From: CAZAYP01 sp964489425 [NCBI: uncultured Verrucomicrobiota bacterium]
GTDB taxonomy: Bacteria > Verrucomicrobiota > Kiritimatiellia > RZYC01
NCBI GenBank assembly: GCA_964489425.1
Contig: CAZAYP010000003.1
Coordinates: 1 to 42,945 of the forward strand
Reading direction: 5' to 3'
DNA length: 42,945 bases
Of the stretch, positions 7,468 to 16,656 are shown piece after piece (position 1 is the first letter of the stretch; every line of letters starts with the position of its first letter). The position numbers and the translations under genes are program-made. The notes under the pieces were generated by a model that saw only the letters and a program-made list of their open reading frames with translations, did not search any database and was not told the origin of the DNA.

Positions 7468-8924
7468 CGCTTCTTGTTGCGGTCCCACCAGCGCAACCAT
7501 CCGTTGACGTCCGTGATCTGCTCGCCAATGATCTTGTTGAGCGTGGCAATGGCAATTTCCGCCATGGGATCGTTCAGCAGGGCCACCAGGCTGGGGATCG
7601 CCCGGCGCTCGCGCAGCTTGCCCAGCGCCCCGGCCGCGTTCTCGCGCACGTAGCGGTTATCGCTGCCCAGCAGGGCGATCAGCGATTCGCCGGCCCGCTG
7701 GTCCGCCTTGTCGCCCAGGACATTGATGGCCTTGACCACCACCAGCAGGTTCTTGTCTTTCAGCGCGCCGATCAGGGTTTCGGTCACCTTGGGCGTATTG
7801 AACTCGCCCAGCGCCTCGACGACCTTGGCCCGGACCAGCAGGCTGGGGTCAATGATGGCCGTGACCAGCGGGTCAATGGCCAGCGGATCCTTGATGCGGC
7901 CCAAAGCCCAGGCGGCGTTGATCCGCACCCGCTCCTCAGGCTCCTGGAGCGTTTCGGCCAGGAAGCCGATGGCCGGCGACCCGATCTTAACCAGGGCTTC
8001 AATGGCGGCCTCCTGGCATTCCGTCTCTTCGAAGCGTTTAAAGCCCACGATCAACGGCTTGATGGCGCGCTCGGCGCGCAGTTCGCCCAGCGCCGCCGCC
8101 GCCGCGGGGAACAGTTCGGGCACGGCCAAAGTTTCCAGCAAGGGTTCCACCGCCAGGGGGTCTTTCAGGCGGGCCAGGGTCTTGATGGCCTCTTGACGTA
8201 CGCCCATGTCCTTGTCGCGCAGCATGTCGATGAGCGCCGAGGGAATGCGTTCGTCCTGGTGCTCCTGCAGGCCGCGGACCGCCGCGCGCCGGTCCTCCGC
8301 GTCGCCATGCTTGAGCACAAAAAGAAGGGATTCGAGGGCGCGGGGGTTCTCGATCAGGTCCAGGGCCTGCTTGGCGCGGTTGCGGATAACGTCGCTGACA
8401 TCCCCCAGGGTTGCCACCAGCTCATCCACCGCCGGCCGGCCGATCGAGCACAAAGCCCAGACCGCCTCGCCCGAGCCATCGGCCGCCAGGTGCTCGATCA
8501 AGGCCGGGACGGCGCGGGCGTCCTTGATCCGGCCGAGCGCCCAGATGGCGGCGGAGCGTACGCCCGCATCCGCATCCTGGATGGTCTTGATCAAACCTTC
8601 CACGGCTGCCGCATCGGCGGCCTGGCCAAAGTCCAGGGCCGCTTTCTCGCGCACGCGGCCGTTGTCGCTTTTGAGCGCCGCGAGGCGCTTGTCCAGGGCC
8701 GGGGCCGCGGCAGCGGCCGCGGCGTCAGCCGCCGTACCGCCCGCATCCGATGATGACGCTGCCTGGGGATTGAGCAGGTGGAGGATTTGCTGCAGTTCGT
8801 TATCGGCCGAGACGCCAGCCAACGCGGCTCCGCCCACGGTGCCGCGCCGCCAACGCCGAAGATCCCATGCTGCCACCGTCAGCATGAGCAGACAAATCAA
8901 AGCTATGACAACCCCGGTTATCAT
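7455..8924 (-). CDS. Membrane-anchored HEAT-repeat protein
   Basis: A 489-residue protein. Residues about 3-20 form a transmembrane helix (MITGVVIALICLLMLTVAAW). An Ala-rich linker follows, then about a dozen PBS-lyase-type HEAT-like repeats from residue ~75 to the end (for example RSAAIWALGRIKDARAVPAL and VRENAAGALGKLRERRAIPS). The fold is an alpha-solenoid expected to act as a protein-interaction scaffold. The final repeat ends with a WLRWWDRNKKRYTS tail. It is convergent with the HD gene, with a 13-base overlap of coding ends. A promoter candidate lies just upstream (8969-8999). Confidence 0.88.
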   Translation of the reverse strand: MITGVVIALICLLMLTVAAWDLRRWRRGTVGGAALAGVSADNELQQILHLLNPQAASSSDAGGTAADAAAAAAAPALDKRLAALKSDNGRVREKAALDFGQAADAAAVEGLIKTIQDADAGVRSAAIWALGRIKDARAVPALIEHLAADGSGEAVWALCSIGRPAVDELVATLGDVSDVIRNRAKQALDLIENPRALESLLFVLKHGDAEDRRAAVRGLQEHQDERIPSALIDMLRDKDMGVRQEAIKTLARLKDPLAVEPLLETLAVPELFPAAAAALGELRAERAIKPLIVGFKRFEETECQEAAIEALVKIGSPAIGFLAETLQEPEERVRINAAWALGRIKDPLAIDPLVTAIIDPSLLVRAKVVEALGEFNTPKVTETLIGALKDKNLLVVVKAINVLGDKADQRAGESLIALLGSDNRYVRENAAGALGKLRERRAIPSLVALLNDPMAEIAIATLNKIIGEQITDVNGWLRWWDRNKKRYTS

Positions 8925-8968
8925 GACGTCGCGGCCCCAAAGGCACGGCTTCGCTACTCCTGTTCAAT

Positions 8969-8999
8969 TCTATATCGGCCGATCCGGGCCGGGGGTCAA
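8969..8999 (-). promoter_or_regulatory. Possible sigma70 promoter for HEAT-repeat gene
   Basis: On the minus strand, TTGACC (8994-8999) and TATAGA (8969-8974) are separated by 19 bases, slightly longer than ideal. An AGGAG motif follows before the ATG at 8924. This is the only AT-rich spot in the 105-base gap between the HEAT gene and the upstream coiled-coil gene. Confidence 0.4.
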
Positions 9000-9029
9000 G
9001 CGAGTTTTAGCGTTTTTTTACCGGCCGCA

Positions 9030-9311
9030 TCAACCGCCCCGGCGGATGGCCTCTTTGTCCGTCTCGGCCTGGTCGCGCGCCCGGGCCAGGCGCCGGACCT
9101 TTTCTTCCGCGGCGGCCTGAATTTTCTCGGGTTCACCGGTGGCTTGGGCCGCGGCCAGCGTCTGCGCCATCATGATCTCGACTTCAGCGACCGCGGCCTG
9201 GTACTGGCGGTCCCGCTCAGCCAACTTCTCCTTCTGGGCCTGGGTCAACGCCTGGACCTTGCCCGCCTTCTTCTCCAACCGTTCCATCGCCAACTCATAG
9301 GAAGTTTTCAT
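9030..9311 (-). CDS. Small coiled-coil protein, unknown function
   Basis: A 93-residue protein starting at 9311 with an AGAGGTG ribosome binding site six bases upstream. The frame opens further upstream, but that part has no recognisable content. The sequence is almost entirely helical and charged (SYELAMERLEKKAGKVQALT, then QAQKEKLAERDRQYQAAVAE), predicting a coiled coil. No signal peptide or membrane segment is seen. It lies upstream of the HEAT-repeat gene on the same strand, 105 bases away, and is divergent from the papain-family gene. I do not recognise a named family. Confidence 0.7.
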   Translation of the reverse strand: MKTSYELAMERLEKKAGKVQALTQAQKEKLAERDRQYQAAVAEVEIMMAQTLAAAQATGEPEKIQAAAEEKVRRLARARDQAETDKEAIRRGG

Positions 9312-9451
9312 ACCGGCACCTCTTGCTCTTGGGCTTTCCAAGACCAGCCTATCCCACCGCCGTGGGGGTTGGCGAGATCTATCTGGCGCGCGCAACCCGG
9401 CGACTCGGAAACTCGTTGCCATCCCGCGACCGACGCGTTAACCTGCGCGGT

Positions 9452-12151
9452 ATGAATCAGATCCATCCCGCGCGCCTGGCGGTTGTTGCGGCCTTGGGAT
9501 GGCTGCTCGTACAAGCCACGCCATTGGCCGCCCAGGAACTGCTGGCGTTCGAACCAGACGACACGATCGCCGAACTGCGCGCCAAGATCGCGCATAACGG
9601 CTACCAGTTCACGGTGCGCGAGAACCGCATCTTCCAGATGTCGCCCGACGCGCGCGGCCGGATGTTGAGCCGGCACGCGCCGCCCGCGGGAAAGCGCAGC
9701 GCGGTCTCCGCCGATCCCGGCCCCCTGGCTGCGCAACTGGGCCGCGCGCTGCCCGCGACGTTCGACTGGCGCAACGTGAATGGTCACACCTACATCGGCC
9801 CGATCCGTGACCAGGGCAACTGCGGCTCGTGCTACGCGTTTGCGGCGTGCGCCGCGGCCGAAGGCGTCTACAACGTCGCGCTGGGCAAGTACGACAGCCA
9901 GTGCGTGGACTTCTCGGAAGCTTTCGTGGCCTTCTGCCTGTCCGCCTACTACTCGGGATTCTCCGGATGCTCGGGCGCAGACTACGACTACGACGAACTG
10001 GCCGCGCTCACGGCCTACGGCGTGTGCCTGGAGTCCTTGTACCCTTATTCGGACCACGAGCAGGCCTGTATCTTTGCGACGCTACCGGCCACGACCCGGT
10101 TCAAGAACTGGTACCGCATCGCCTGCAGCGACATTGACGCCATCAAGACCGCCATCATGACCTACGGGGTCGTAGACGCGGCCGTTTACGTGGACTCGGG
10201 ATTCGAGGCCTATGACAGCGGCATATACGAAAACACCGCCACGGACTGCAACGACACCCCCTGCTACTATAAGCCGACCAACCATGCCATTGCGCTCGTG
10301 GGCTGGGGCGACGGGTACTGGATCCTGCGCAACAGCTGGGGCCCGGACTGGGGCGAGAACGGGTACATGCGCATCAAGTTTACCTCCGCGCGGGCCGCGT
10401 GCGAGGTCGCCTACCTGGTGTACGGCCTCCCCGGCCCGGTGCCGGTGACCGGCCCGGCTTCCAACATCACGGCCACTGCCGCCAAGCTGACCGGCAGCGT
10501 GTCGCCCAACGGCCAGAACACGGTCGTCTACTTTGATTACGGGACGGCCACCAACTACGACCTGGCTTCCGCCAGCGTTGCGGCCGGCAGCGGGACCGGC
10601 ACGGTGCCAGTGAGCGTAACCGTCACCTCGCTCTATCCGGAAACCACCTACCATTTCCGCCTGCGCGCCATCACCAGCGCCGGCGCCACGCAGGGCGCGG
10701 ACCGCGTGTTCACCACCGTCGGCCTGCCCGGCCCGCCGCTGGTGACGGCCCTGCCCGCCACGCAAATCGGCCCGACCACGGCGCTGATGCGCGCCTGGGT
10801 CAACCCGCACGGGCTGGCGGGCGCGGGGTGGTTTGAGTACGGGTTCAACCCGGCGTACGGCCGGCGCACCGCGGCCATCACGTTCAGCGCCCAGTCCAGC
10901 AATGTGCTCGTGCAGGCCCTGGCGACCGGGCTGTACCCGCGCGTGGGTTACCATTACCGGTTCACGGCCACCAACAGCGCCGGCCTGCACCAGGGGCTGG
11001 ACCAGGCCTTCACCACGGCCGTGGCCACGGTCGTGGTGCTGCACGAGACCTTCGAGCACAGCGGCGCGGCGCCCGGCGGATGGAGCCAGGACTACGTGAC
11101 CGGGTCACGGCCATGGTCCTTTATGAACGGCGGCCTGAACGGCCATCCCGCCGGCGCCCAGGCAGGCACGTACAACGCCTGTTTTTACGTGACCAACTTC
11201 ACGGCGCCCCGCACGCGGCTGGTGACGCCGACGTTGGATTTCGGGGCCGCCACCAATGCGCCGGAGCTCACCTTCTGGCACGCCATGCAGGTGCGCCTGG
11301 TCTACCAGGACGAATTGCGGGTGTACTACAAAACCTCGGCGGCCGGGTCCTGGACGCTGCTGGCGGCCTACACCACCAACACCCCGGCCTGGACCCAGCG
11401 CAGCCTCAGCCTGCCCAAGGTCAACCGCACGTATTACCTGGCGTTCGAAGGCACGGCACGCTGGGGTTACGGCGCCTGCGTGGATGAGGTGTACGTGACC
11501 GGCCAATCCGCGCCGCCGCCGGGCGTGGTCACGCTGCGGGCCGAGGGCCAGACCACCAACAGCGCGCGGCTGGTCGCGCGCATCACGCCCGACGGGCTGC
11601 CGGGCCGCGCGTGGTTCGAGTACGGGCCGAGCCCGCTGTACGGCCTGGCGACCACGAACTTCACCTGGGCCGCCGGCCTGGTCAGCGTGACGGCCACGGT
11701 GCACCTGGGCGGGTTGCCGGCATCCACCACGTACTATTTCCGGGCCCGGGGCACCAACGTGAACGGCCTTGGCTTGGGCGAAAACTGCCAGTTCACCACG
11801 CGGGGCGCACCCAAGAAGCCAACGGCGACCACCCTGCCCACGGCGCCCGTCACCCTCACCACGGCCCGGCTCAACGCGCAGGTTACCCCCCATTGGCTCG
11901 ACACCACCTGTTATTTCCTGTACGGCACCAACCAAGGCCAGTTGACCGCCACCCCGACAACGCTGCTCTCGAATACCAACCCCGCGGCGCTCACCACGAG
12001 CGCCACGGTCACCGGCCTGCGCAAGGGCACCCGGTACTATATCCGCCCCGTGGCCTACAATTCGCTCGGTTCAAGCACCGGCATAACCGCCTCGTTCGTC
12101 ACCGGCGTCAAGCTGCCGCCGGCCTTGTTCCAGTTGCTGCTGGCGCACTGA
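9452..12151 (+). CDS. Secreted C1A (papain-family) protease with Fn3-like repeats
   Basis: An 899-residue exported protein; the start at 9452 gives a clean signal peptide (RLAVVAALGWLLVQATPLAA). The catalytic domain spans about residues 100-325: the oxyanion Q121 and nucleophile C127 (QGNCGSCYAFAAC), general base H278 (NHAIALVGWGDG) and N294/W296 (LRNSWGPDWGENGYMRI). About five fibronectin-like or beta-sandwich repeats follow, each with an ITPDGLPGRAWFEYG-type hairpin and a TTYYFRARGTN-type strand. One central segment (ETFEHSGAAPGGWSQ through VDEVYVTG) looks like a carbohydrate-binding or MAM-like jelly roll. No C-terminal anchor is seen. The short propeptide (about residues 30-85) is unlike typical eukaryotic I29 prodomains. 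Confidence 0.9.
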   Translation: MNQIHPARLAVVAALGWLLVQATPLAAQELLAFEPDDTIAELRAKIAHNGYQFTVRENRIFQMSPDARGRMLSRHAPPAGKRSAVSADPGPLAAQLGRALPATFDWRNVNGHTYIGPIRDQGNCGSCYAFAACAAAEGVYNVALGKYDSQCVDFSEAFVAFCLSAYYSGFSGCSGADYDYDELAALTAYGVCLESLYPYSDHEQACIFATLPATTRFKNWYRIACSDIDAIKTAIMTYGVVDAAVYVDSGFEAYDSGIYENTATDCNDTPCYYKPTNHAIALVGWGDGYWILRNSWGPDWGENGYMRIKFTSARAACEVAYLVYGLPGPVPVTGPASNITATAAKLTGSVSPNGQNTVVYFDYGTATNYDLASASVAAGSGTGTVPVSVTVTSLYPETTYHFRLRAITSAGATQGADRVFTTVGLPGPPLVTALPATQIGPTTALMRAWVNPHGLAGAGWFEYGFNPAYGRRTAAITFSAQSSNVLVQALATGLYPRVGYHYRFTATNSAGLHQGLDQAFTTAVATVVVLHETFEHSGAAPGGWSQDYVTGSRPWSFMNGGLNGHPAGAQAGTYNACFYVTNFTAPRTRLVTPTLDFGAATNAPELTFWHAMQVRLVYQDELRVYYKTSAAGSWTLLAAYTTNTPAWTQRSLSLPKVNRTYYLAFEGTARWGYGACVDEVYVTGQSAPPPGVVTLRAEGQTTNSARLVARITPDGLPGRAWFEYGPSPLYGLATTNFTWAAGLVSVTATVHLGGLPASTTYYFRARGTNVNGLGLGENCQFTTRGAPKKPTATTLPTAPVTLTTARLNAQVTPHWLDTTCYFLYGTNQGQLTATPTTLLSNTNPAALTTSATVTGLRKGTRYYIRPVAYNSLGSSTGITASFVTGVKLPPALFQLLLAH

Positions 12152-12194
12152 CCCGCGGCCGGGCCAAGCGCTGGGTCAGTGCCGGTTCCCAGGC

Positions 12195-12944
12195 CTAATG
12201 CTGCTCCATGTCGTAGAGCAGCAGGAAGGCCGCGCACAGGCCAAGCGCTGCGGCCGGCACCAGCACCGCGACCAGATCGAGGCGCTGGGTCAGCGCCGCG
12301 CCCAGCGCCACACCCAGACAGAAGCACACCAGGGTAGGCGCGCGAACGTGGATGAACGCGCGGCACCGGTCACGGTTGGCGGCCGCGGCCGGGTCCGCGG
12401 CGGCAGCGCGCCGGCAAAACTGGAACTGCACGATGTTGCGGAACAGCCCGCTCAGGGTGCCGCTCATGAAGTTGGTCAGCACCGGCAACTCGCCGACCCG
12501 CTCCAGCGCGATCAGGTGCAGGCTCATGGCCAAGGCCGCGCAACTGGCCAGCCAGTAGGTGCGCCACTCGGCGGGCTGCGCGGCATGCCCGGGCGCCCAC
12601 ACCCGCCAGAGCAGGTACATCCCCAGGAGCAGCAACATTTCCAGCAGCAGCAGCGCCGCGGTGACGATGCGCGCGTGCAGCCCGCGCCGCCGCAGGACTT
12701 CAAGGATGGCCGCGCCCAGCGCGCTGCCCGCGGCAAACACCGCGATCACCAACGCGTGCAGCCACGCGGCCCGCGTGCCCTGGCCCAGCGCCAGCGCCAC
12801 AAAAAAGGTGATGATGTTGCCGGTCATCATGCTGGCAAAAACCCGGCACAGGGCCAGGAACGTCATGGCGTCGACAAAACCCGCGATGGCTGCCATGACC
12901 AGGGCCAACCCGTGCGCCACCCGCGGCGGGAGGTCTTTTTCCAT
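12195..12944 (-). CDS. DUF1275 (YoaK-like) membrane protein
   Basis: A 249-residue protein, most of it in about six transmembrane segments. The N-terminal signature GFVDAMTFLALCRVFASMMT, then GNIITFFVALALGQG, matches the DUF1275/YoaK family, as does PVLTNFMSGTLSGLFRNIVQ. I chose the ATG at 12944 over the in-frame GTG one codon earlier because CGGAGCC lies at a suitable distance. The family has no assigned activity. It is convergent with the protease gene, with 43 bases between stops. Confidence 0.85.
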   Translation of the reverse strand: MEKDLPPRVAHGLALVMAAIAGFVDAMTFLALCRVFASMMTGNIITFFVALALGQGTRAAWLHALVIAVFAAGSALGAAILEVLRRRGLHARIVTAALLLLEMLLLLGMYLLWRVWAPGHAAQPAEWRTYWLASCAALAMSLHLIALERVGELPVLTNFMSGTLSGLFRNIVQFQFCRRAAAADPAAAANRDRCRAFIHVRAPTLVCFCLGVALGAALTQRLDLVAVLVPAAALGLCAAFLLLYDMEQH

Positions 12945-12993
12945 CACAAGGCTCCGGGGGTGCAGGCGCGGCGCATGGCGGCGGACAGCGCAG

Positions 12994-14058
12994 CTACACG
13001 CTGAACCGGATCTCGATAATATCGCCGTCGGCCACCGGGTACTCCTTGCCGTGCAAGTGGTACAGGTTGGCGGCCCGCGCGGCCTTCTCCGATCCTGCCC
13101 GGAGGAGATCGTCGTACGCGATGGTATCGGCGCGGATAAACCCGCGCTCGAGGTCGGAGTGAATCTTGCCGGCCGCCTGTACCGCGGTGGACCCGCGGCG
13201 CAGGGGCCAGGCGCGCACCTCGTCCGGGCCCACGGTGAAGAAACTGATCAGCCCCAGGCTCTCGTAGATCGAGCGCGAAAGGCGATGCGCAGCCGGCTCG
13301 GCCAAGCCCAGGTCTTTCATGAACGCGTCGCGCTCATCCGCCGGCAGTTCCTTGATCTCCGCCTCGATGGCCGCGCTGAGGAACACCACCACGGCTTGCT
13401 GCGCGCGCATGCGAGCGGCGAGATCCTGCCACTGGCGCTCCGCCGCCGCCACATCCTCGCCGCCGTTGATGACCATGATCAGCGGCTTGAGGGTAAGAAA
13501 CTGGAGGCTGGCCACGAGTTTCAGATCGTCCGCCGCCAGGTCCAGGCTGCGCAGCGCATGGCCGTTTTCGAGGTGCGCCTTGCAGCGTTCGAGCACCGCT
13601 TTTTCGCGGTCGGTCAACTGGGTGCGCTTGGTGGTTTCCCGCTCGATGCGGATCAGGCGCTTGTCGGCCAGGGCCAGGTCGGCGAACAGCAGCTCCGCGT
13701 CCACCAGGTCCAAGTCGCGGGCCGGGTCCACGTTGCCCTTGACGTGAAACACGTTGGCCGACTCGAAGGCGCGCACCACGTGCACCAGGCCTTCGGCAGT
13801 GCGCAGCGGCGGCAGCCAGTCCGCCTCGCGGGCGGTGTCCGGCTGGACATCCGGCGGCAAGGCGATCTCGAACTCGGCGTACTTGGTCTTCTTGGGCTGG
13901 TACATGGCGCTGAGCCGGTCCACGCGCGGGTCTTTCACCGGCGCCACCGCGTAGGCGATGTTGCTGCGTTTCGGCGCCTTGTCCGCCGCCACGCCAGTCA
14001 ACAGGTTGAAAATTGTTTTTTTGCCCACCTGCGGCAGGCCAATAATACCCAGATTCAT
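12994..14058 (-). CDS. ychF: YchF-family P-loop ATPase
   Basis: A 354-residue protein with a GAAGGAGAACC ribosome binding site. It has an N-terminal TRAFAC P-loop domain (NLGIIGLPQVGKKT, residues 2-15). The YchF coiled-coil insert follows, then a C-terminal TGS/DUF933 domain with ISFFTVGPDEVRAWPLRRG and ending YPVADGDIIEIRF. The family (YchF/OLA1) binds ATP in preference to GTP and associates with ribosomes. The base-recognition region is NGGED, in the NxxE style of YchF. Oddly, the residue after the P-loop lysine is K14 instead of Ser/Thr, followed by T15 (codons GGC AAA AAA ACA). It is divergent from the downstream exported-protein pair. Confidence 0.93.
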   Translation of the reverse strand: MNLGIIGLPQVGKKTIFNLLTGVAADKAPKRSNIAYAVAPVKDPRVDRLSAMYQPKKTKYAEFEIALPPDVQPDTAREADWLPPLRTAEGLVHVVRAFESANVFHVKGNVDPARDLDLVDAELLFADLALADKRLIRIERETTKRTQLTDREKAVLERCKAHLENGHALRSLDLAADDLKLVASLQFLTLKPLIMVINGGEDVAAAERQWQDLAARMRAQQAVVVFLSAAIEAEIKELPADERDAFMKDLGLAEPAAHRLSRSIYESLGLISFFTVGPDEVRAWPLRRGSTAVQAAGKIHSDLERGFIRADTIAYDDLLRAGSEKAARAANLYHLHGKEYPVADGDIIEIRFSV

Positions 14059-14167
14059 AACGGTTCTCCTTCGCGCCCCACCTTACCGCCCAACCGCGGC
14101 ACCCGCAATACAATCCGGATATGCCAAAAGTCTTGGCACAATGCGCTGGCTATCATATTTCTTGTGA

Positions 14168-15262
14168 ATGAACTGGAGACGACTAGCACGCTGGTTGCCG
14201 GGCGCATGGATGATGGCCCTCGCCGTCGCCGGCCAACCGCGCGAAGCCTGCGCAGGCGACACCAGCCCCCGTTGGGTGGCGGTTCCCGACGAGGCCACCA
14301 ATGCCTGGGCTGCCGCCGCCGACACCAACGCCACCGACGGCTCACTGGTTGAACACGTGGAATATTACCACGACCAAGGCGAAAATTGGGTGGCCGCCGG
14401 CGGCGGTTGGCTGGATAACTACCTCAACTCGTGGGCCAAGTACAAGTGGTCCGACCACCAACCCCTGCCCACCATGCGCCTGGACGCGTTTTTCAGCGAT
14501 CCCAGCGTGTATTACCGCAACAATCGCAGCCGCGTGGAAGTCTCGCCGCAGGTCAAGATCAAGGATGGCGAGGGCGTGTCGCCCAGCGCCACGGTCGGGC
14601 TGGCGCTGGACCTGCCGGTGATGCAAAACCGCCTGTCCCTGTTTTTCGACAACATGAACGGAAGAACCATGCGCACGGCCCCGGCGCAGAACCCCCTGCC
14701 CGCAACCGAGTCGGACAGCGTGATCGGTTTGCTGTACACCCTCTACCAGTCGGCGGAATTCGAAACCCATGCCCAGGTGGGCCTGCGCCGCGCCATCTAT
14801 CCTTACGTGCGCGGTTCCGTCAGCTACACGTGGGATCTGAACCCATGGTACATCATTCCCAGCCAGGACATCTTTTATTACACCGACAAGGGAGCCGGCG
14901 AAGAAACCGGATTGGAAGTCGACCGGATGCTCACCTCCAACACGCTGGTACGCTCCTCTTCGGGCGGGCAATGGACCGAGGACAGCGACGGCTATGAGTT
15001 CGGCCAAAGCCTGGTCCTGCTGGCCATGGCCGATTACGCTTTCGGTTCCGCAGGCTATGAAACCGGCGGCGGCATGAACGGGCATGCCAGTTCCGTCACC
15101 ATCGTCGACAACTGGTCCGCGTTTTTCCGATTCCGCCACACGATCCACTGGGACTGGCTGTTCCTCGACGTCACGCCCCAGGTGGATTTTCCCAACGACC
15201 GCAACTACCAGACGGTGCCTTCCATCACGATCATGCTGCAGGTCGTGTTCCAAAAAATATGA
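14168..15262 (+). CDS. Exported protein, possible outer-membrane beta-barrel
   Basis: A 364-residue protein with an N-terminal hydrophobic signal (WLPGAWMMALAVAGQPREAC). Residues ~100-364 alternate hydrophobic and polar residues with many aromatics (VEVSPQVKIKDGEGVSPSAT, AHVGLRR-like AQVGLRRAIYPYVRGSVSY) and end with a terminal-strand pattern, ITIMLQVVFQKI. That suggests an outer-membrane beta-barrel, but no named family is recognised. Its stop overlaps the next start as ATGA, so the two proteins are probably made together and may work together. Confidence 0.6.
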   Translation: MNWRRLARWLPGAWMMALAVAGQPREACAGDTSPRWVAVPDEATNAWAAAADTNATDGSLVEHVEYYHDQGENWVAAGGGWLDNYLNSWAKYKWSDHQPLPTMRLDAFFSDPSVYYRNNRSRVEVSPQVKIKDGEGVSPSATVGLALDLPVMQNRLSLFFDNMNGRTMRTAPAQNPLPATESDSVIGLLYTLYQSAEFETHAQVGLRRAIYPYVRGSVSYTWDLNPWYIIPSQDIFYYTDKGAGEETGLEVDRMLTSNTLVRSSSGGQWTEDSDGYEFGQSLVLLAMADYAFGSAGYETGGGMNGHASSVTIVDNWSAFFRFRHTIHWDWLFLDVTPQVDFPNDRNYQTVPSITIMLQVVFQKI

Positions 15263-16572
15263 ACCCTATGATTCAGATCTTGTGTTTAACGACCCTGATG
15301 GCCGCCGCCTGCGCAAGGGCCGGCGAGCCGCAAGCCGTACTGTTTGCGCGGCCCGGGGTCACCGCGGATCGCGGCGTGCCATGCGTCCGGGTCGCGGCCC
15401 AGGCCACGGGCCTCAAGCCGGGCGAGCCGATGGAGTTCGTGCTCATCGGACCCGGCAGCGGCCACGACTACGAGGCCCTGGCCATTTCCAAAGCGCGGCC
15501 CAGCGATGTTCACGCAGCCTTGGAGCACATTGGGGTCACGGCCGGCGCGCCGGTGAACGAGGCGGCGCTGCAGTTCTGGCCGCAGGGGGCCCGCGTCACC
15601 GCAAGCCTGCAGTGGACCGACCCCACGAACACCGCGTCACTCCATCGTGTCCCGGTGGCGCAGGCGATCCGGGACAACCGTAACCCGGCGCGATTGGACA
15701 GCTCCGAGTTCCTCTTTGTCGGGTCGCGCGCGGCGCCATCGCTGGCCGCGGAGACCGGCACCTGCTACGCGGCCGACGAGTATGACCCGCAGTCGATCAT
15801 CAGCACCTACAACACACCGGCCACGGTGCTGGACATCCCCTATCGCGGCGGCCAGGGGGAGGAATACGGCCATATCTCGGCCGCGCTGGCGCTGGACAAG
15901 GGGCTGCCGATCGAATTCGTGTTGGAGCCGGCCCAGCGCCCTGGATGCGCCACCACCTGGCGCGACATCACCTTGCGCGTGGAGCCGGCCGCGAGCACCG
16001 GCGGCGTGCGCTACACGCTGCACGAAACCGAAACCAACCAGGTTGCCGGGCCGACGGACTTGGACGGTCTGGAGCCGGCGCTGATAGCGCTGGGCACCAA
16101 CAGCCAGGACGTATACGTTACGCTGGATGCCGCCCCCACCCTGCCCCTGTGGGCCTTGCCTCCGGCTTGCAACCTCCTGCGCAAGCTCGACCGGGCCGGC
16201 CGGATCCGGATGCTGCCGCCGCCAGCCGGCCAGCTATATTTCCGCGCGTACATCCCGGACCCGGCCTGGCGCGACCGCGCGACGCGCGACCAACACCCCT
16301 GGGAGCTGTTCCTGTGGGACGCGGGGTCCGCGACCGGCATCCTGGAGCGAGTGCGTGAAGAGTGGGCCGCCGGCACCCACCCACCGCAGCGCACCATCGA
16401 GCGGCACTCCGTGCCCGCGCCCGCAGCCTTGGCCGGTATCGTAGCCACCAACCCCAACCCGCTGGCCGTAATGCTGATCTACGCGCCAGCCGGGATGACC
16501 CGGGGCGAGATCCAGGCCTGGACCGATCCGGTCAAAACCAACCTGCCGCTGGTGCACATATTCACCGACTAG
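15259..16572 (+). CDS. Exported protein, YdjY-like segments, unknown function
   Basis: A 437-residue protein with a signal peptide (MIQILCLTTLMAAACARAGE; a Cys near position 18 could make it a lipoprotein). The N-terminal half has MEFVLIGPGSGHDYEALAIS and PSDVHAALEHIGVTAG, resembling YdjY-type domains common in PVC exported proteins. The second half has a partial echo (LPIEFVLEPAQRP), so an internal duplication is possible. No catalytic motif is evident. It is translationally coupled (ATGA) to the upstream barrel-like protein. A GC-rich hairpin without a T-run follows its stop. Confidence 0.6.
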   Translation: MNPMIQILCLTTLMAAACARAGEPQAVLFARPGVTADRGVPCVRVAAQATGLKPGEPMEFVLIGPGSGHDYEALAISKARPSDVHAALEHIGVTAGAPVNEAALQFWPQGARVTASLQWTDPTNTASLHRVPVAQAIRDNRNPARLDSSEFLFVGSRAAPSLAAETGTCYAADEYDPQSIISTYNTPATVLDIPYRGGQGEEYGHISAALALDKGLPIEFVLEPAQRPGCATTWRDITLRVEPAASTGGVRYTLHETETNQVAGPTDLDGLEPALIALGTNSQDVYVTLDAAPTLPLWALPPACNLLRKLDRAGRIRMLPPPAGQLYFRAYIPDPAWRDRATRDQHPWELFLWDAGSATGILERVREEWAAGTHPPQRTIERHSVPAPAALAGIVATNPNPLAVMLIYAPAGMTRGEIQAWTDPVKTNLPLVHIFTD

Positions 16573-16584
16573 CATACCCGCTGA

Positions 16585-16605
16585 GCCGCCCGCGGTGAGG
16601 GCGGC
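16585..16605. terminator. Hairpin after the exported-protein pair
   Basis: A perfect 7-bp stem (GCCGCCC/GGGCGGC) with a 7-base loop lies 13 bases past the stop at 16572. There is no T-run, so a factor-dependent or pausing role is as likely as intrinsic termination. Confidence 0.35.
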
Positions 16606-16630
16606 CCCGCATCTCAGCCCGCCGGCCCGG

Positions 16631-16656
16631 CGCCGCCGCGCGCCAGGGCCGCGCCC
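16631..16656. repeat. 26-base direct repeat, left copy
   Basis: Exactly identical, in the same orientation, to 31143-31168, which is the 3' end of pyrG. The left copy ends at the base where the glycosyltransferase homology begins (16657). It may mark a boundary of the 14.5-kb accessory block, but both copies are very GC-rich. Confidence 0.6.

Noticed and set aside
7308-8753. A 481-codon frame opposite the HEAT-repeat gene
   Set aside because: The minus-strand frame has clear HEAT repeats and a membrane anchor; the plus-strand frame has no recognisable domain and begins inside the HD gene.
12559-14352. A 597-codon plus-strand frame across the DUF1275 and YchF genes
   Set aside because: It covers two well-supported minus-strand genes and has the skewed composition of a shadow frame.
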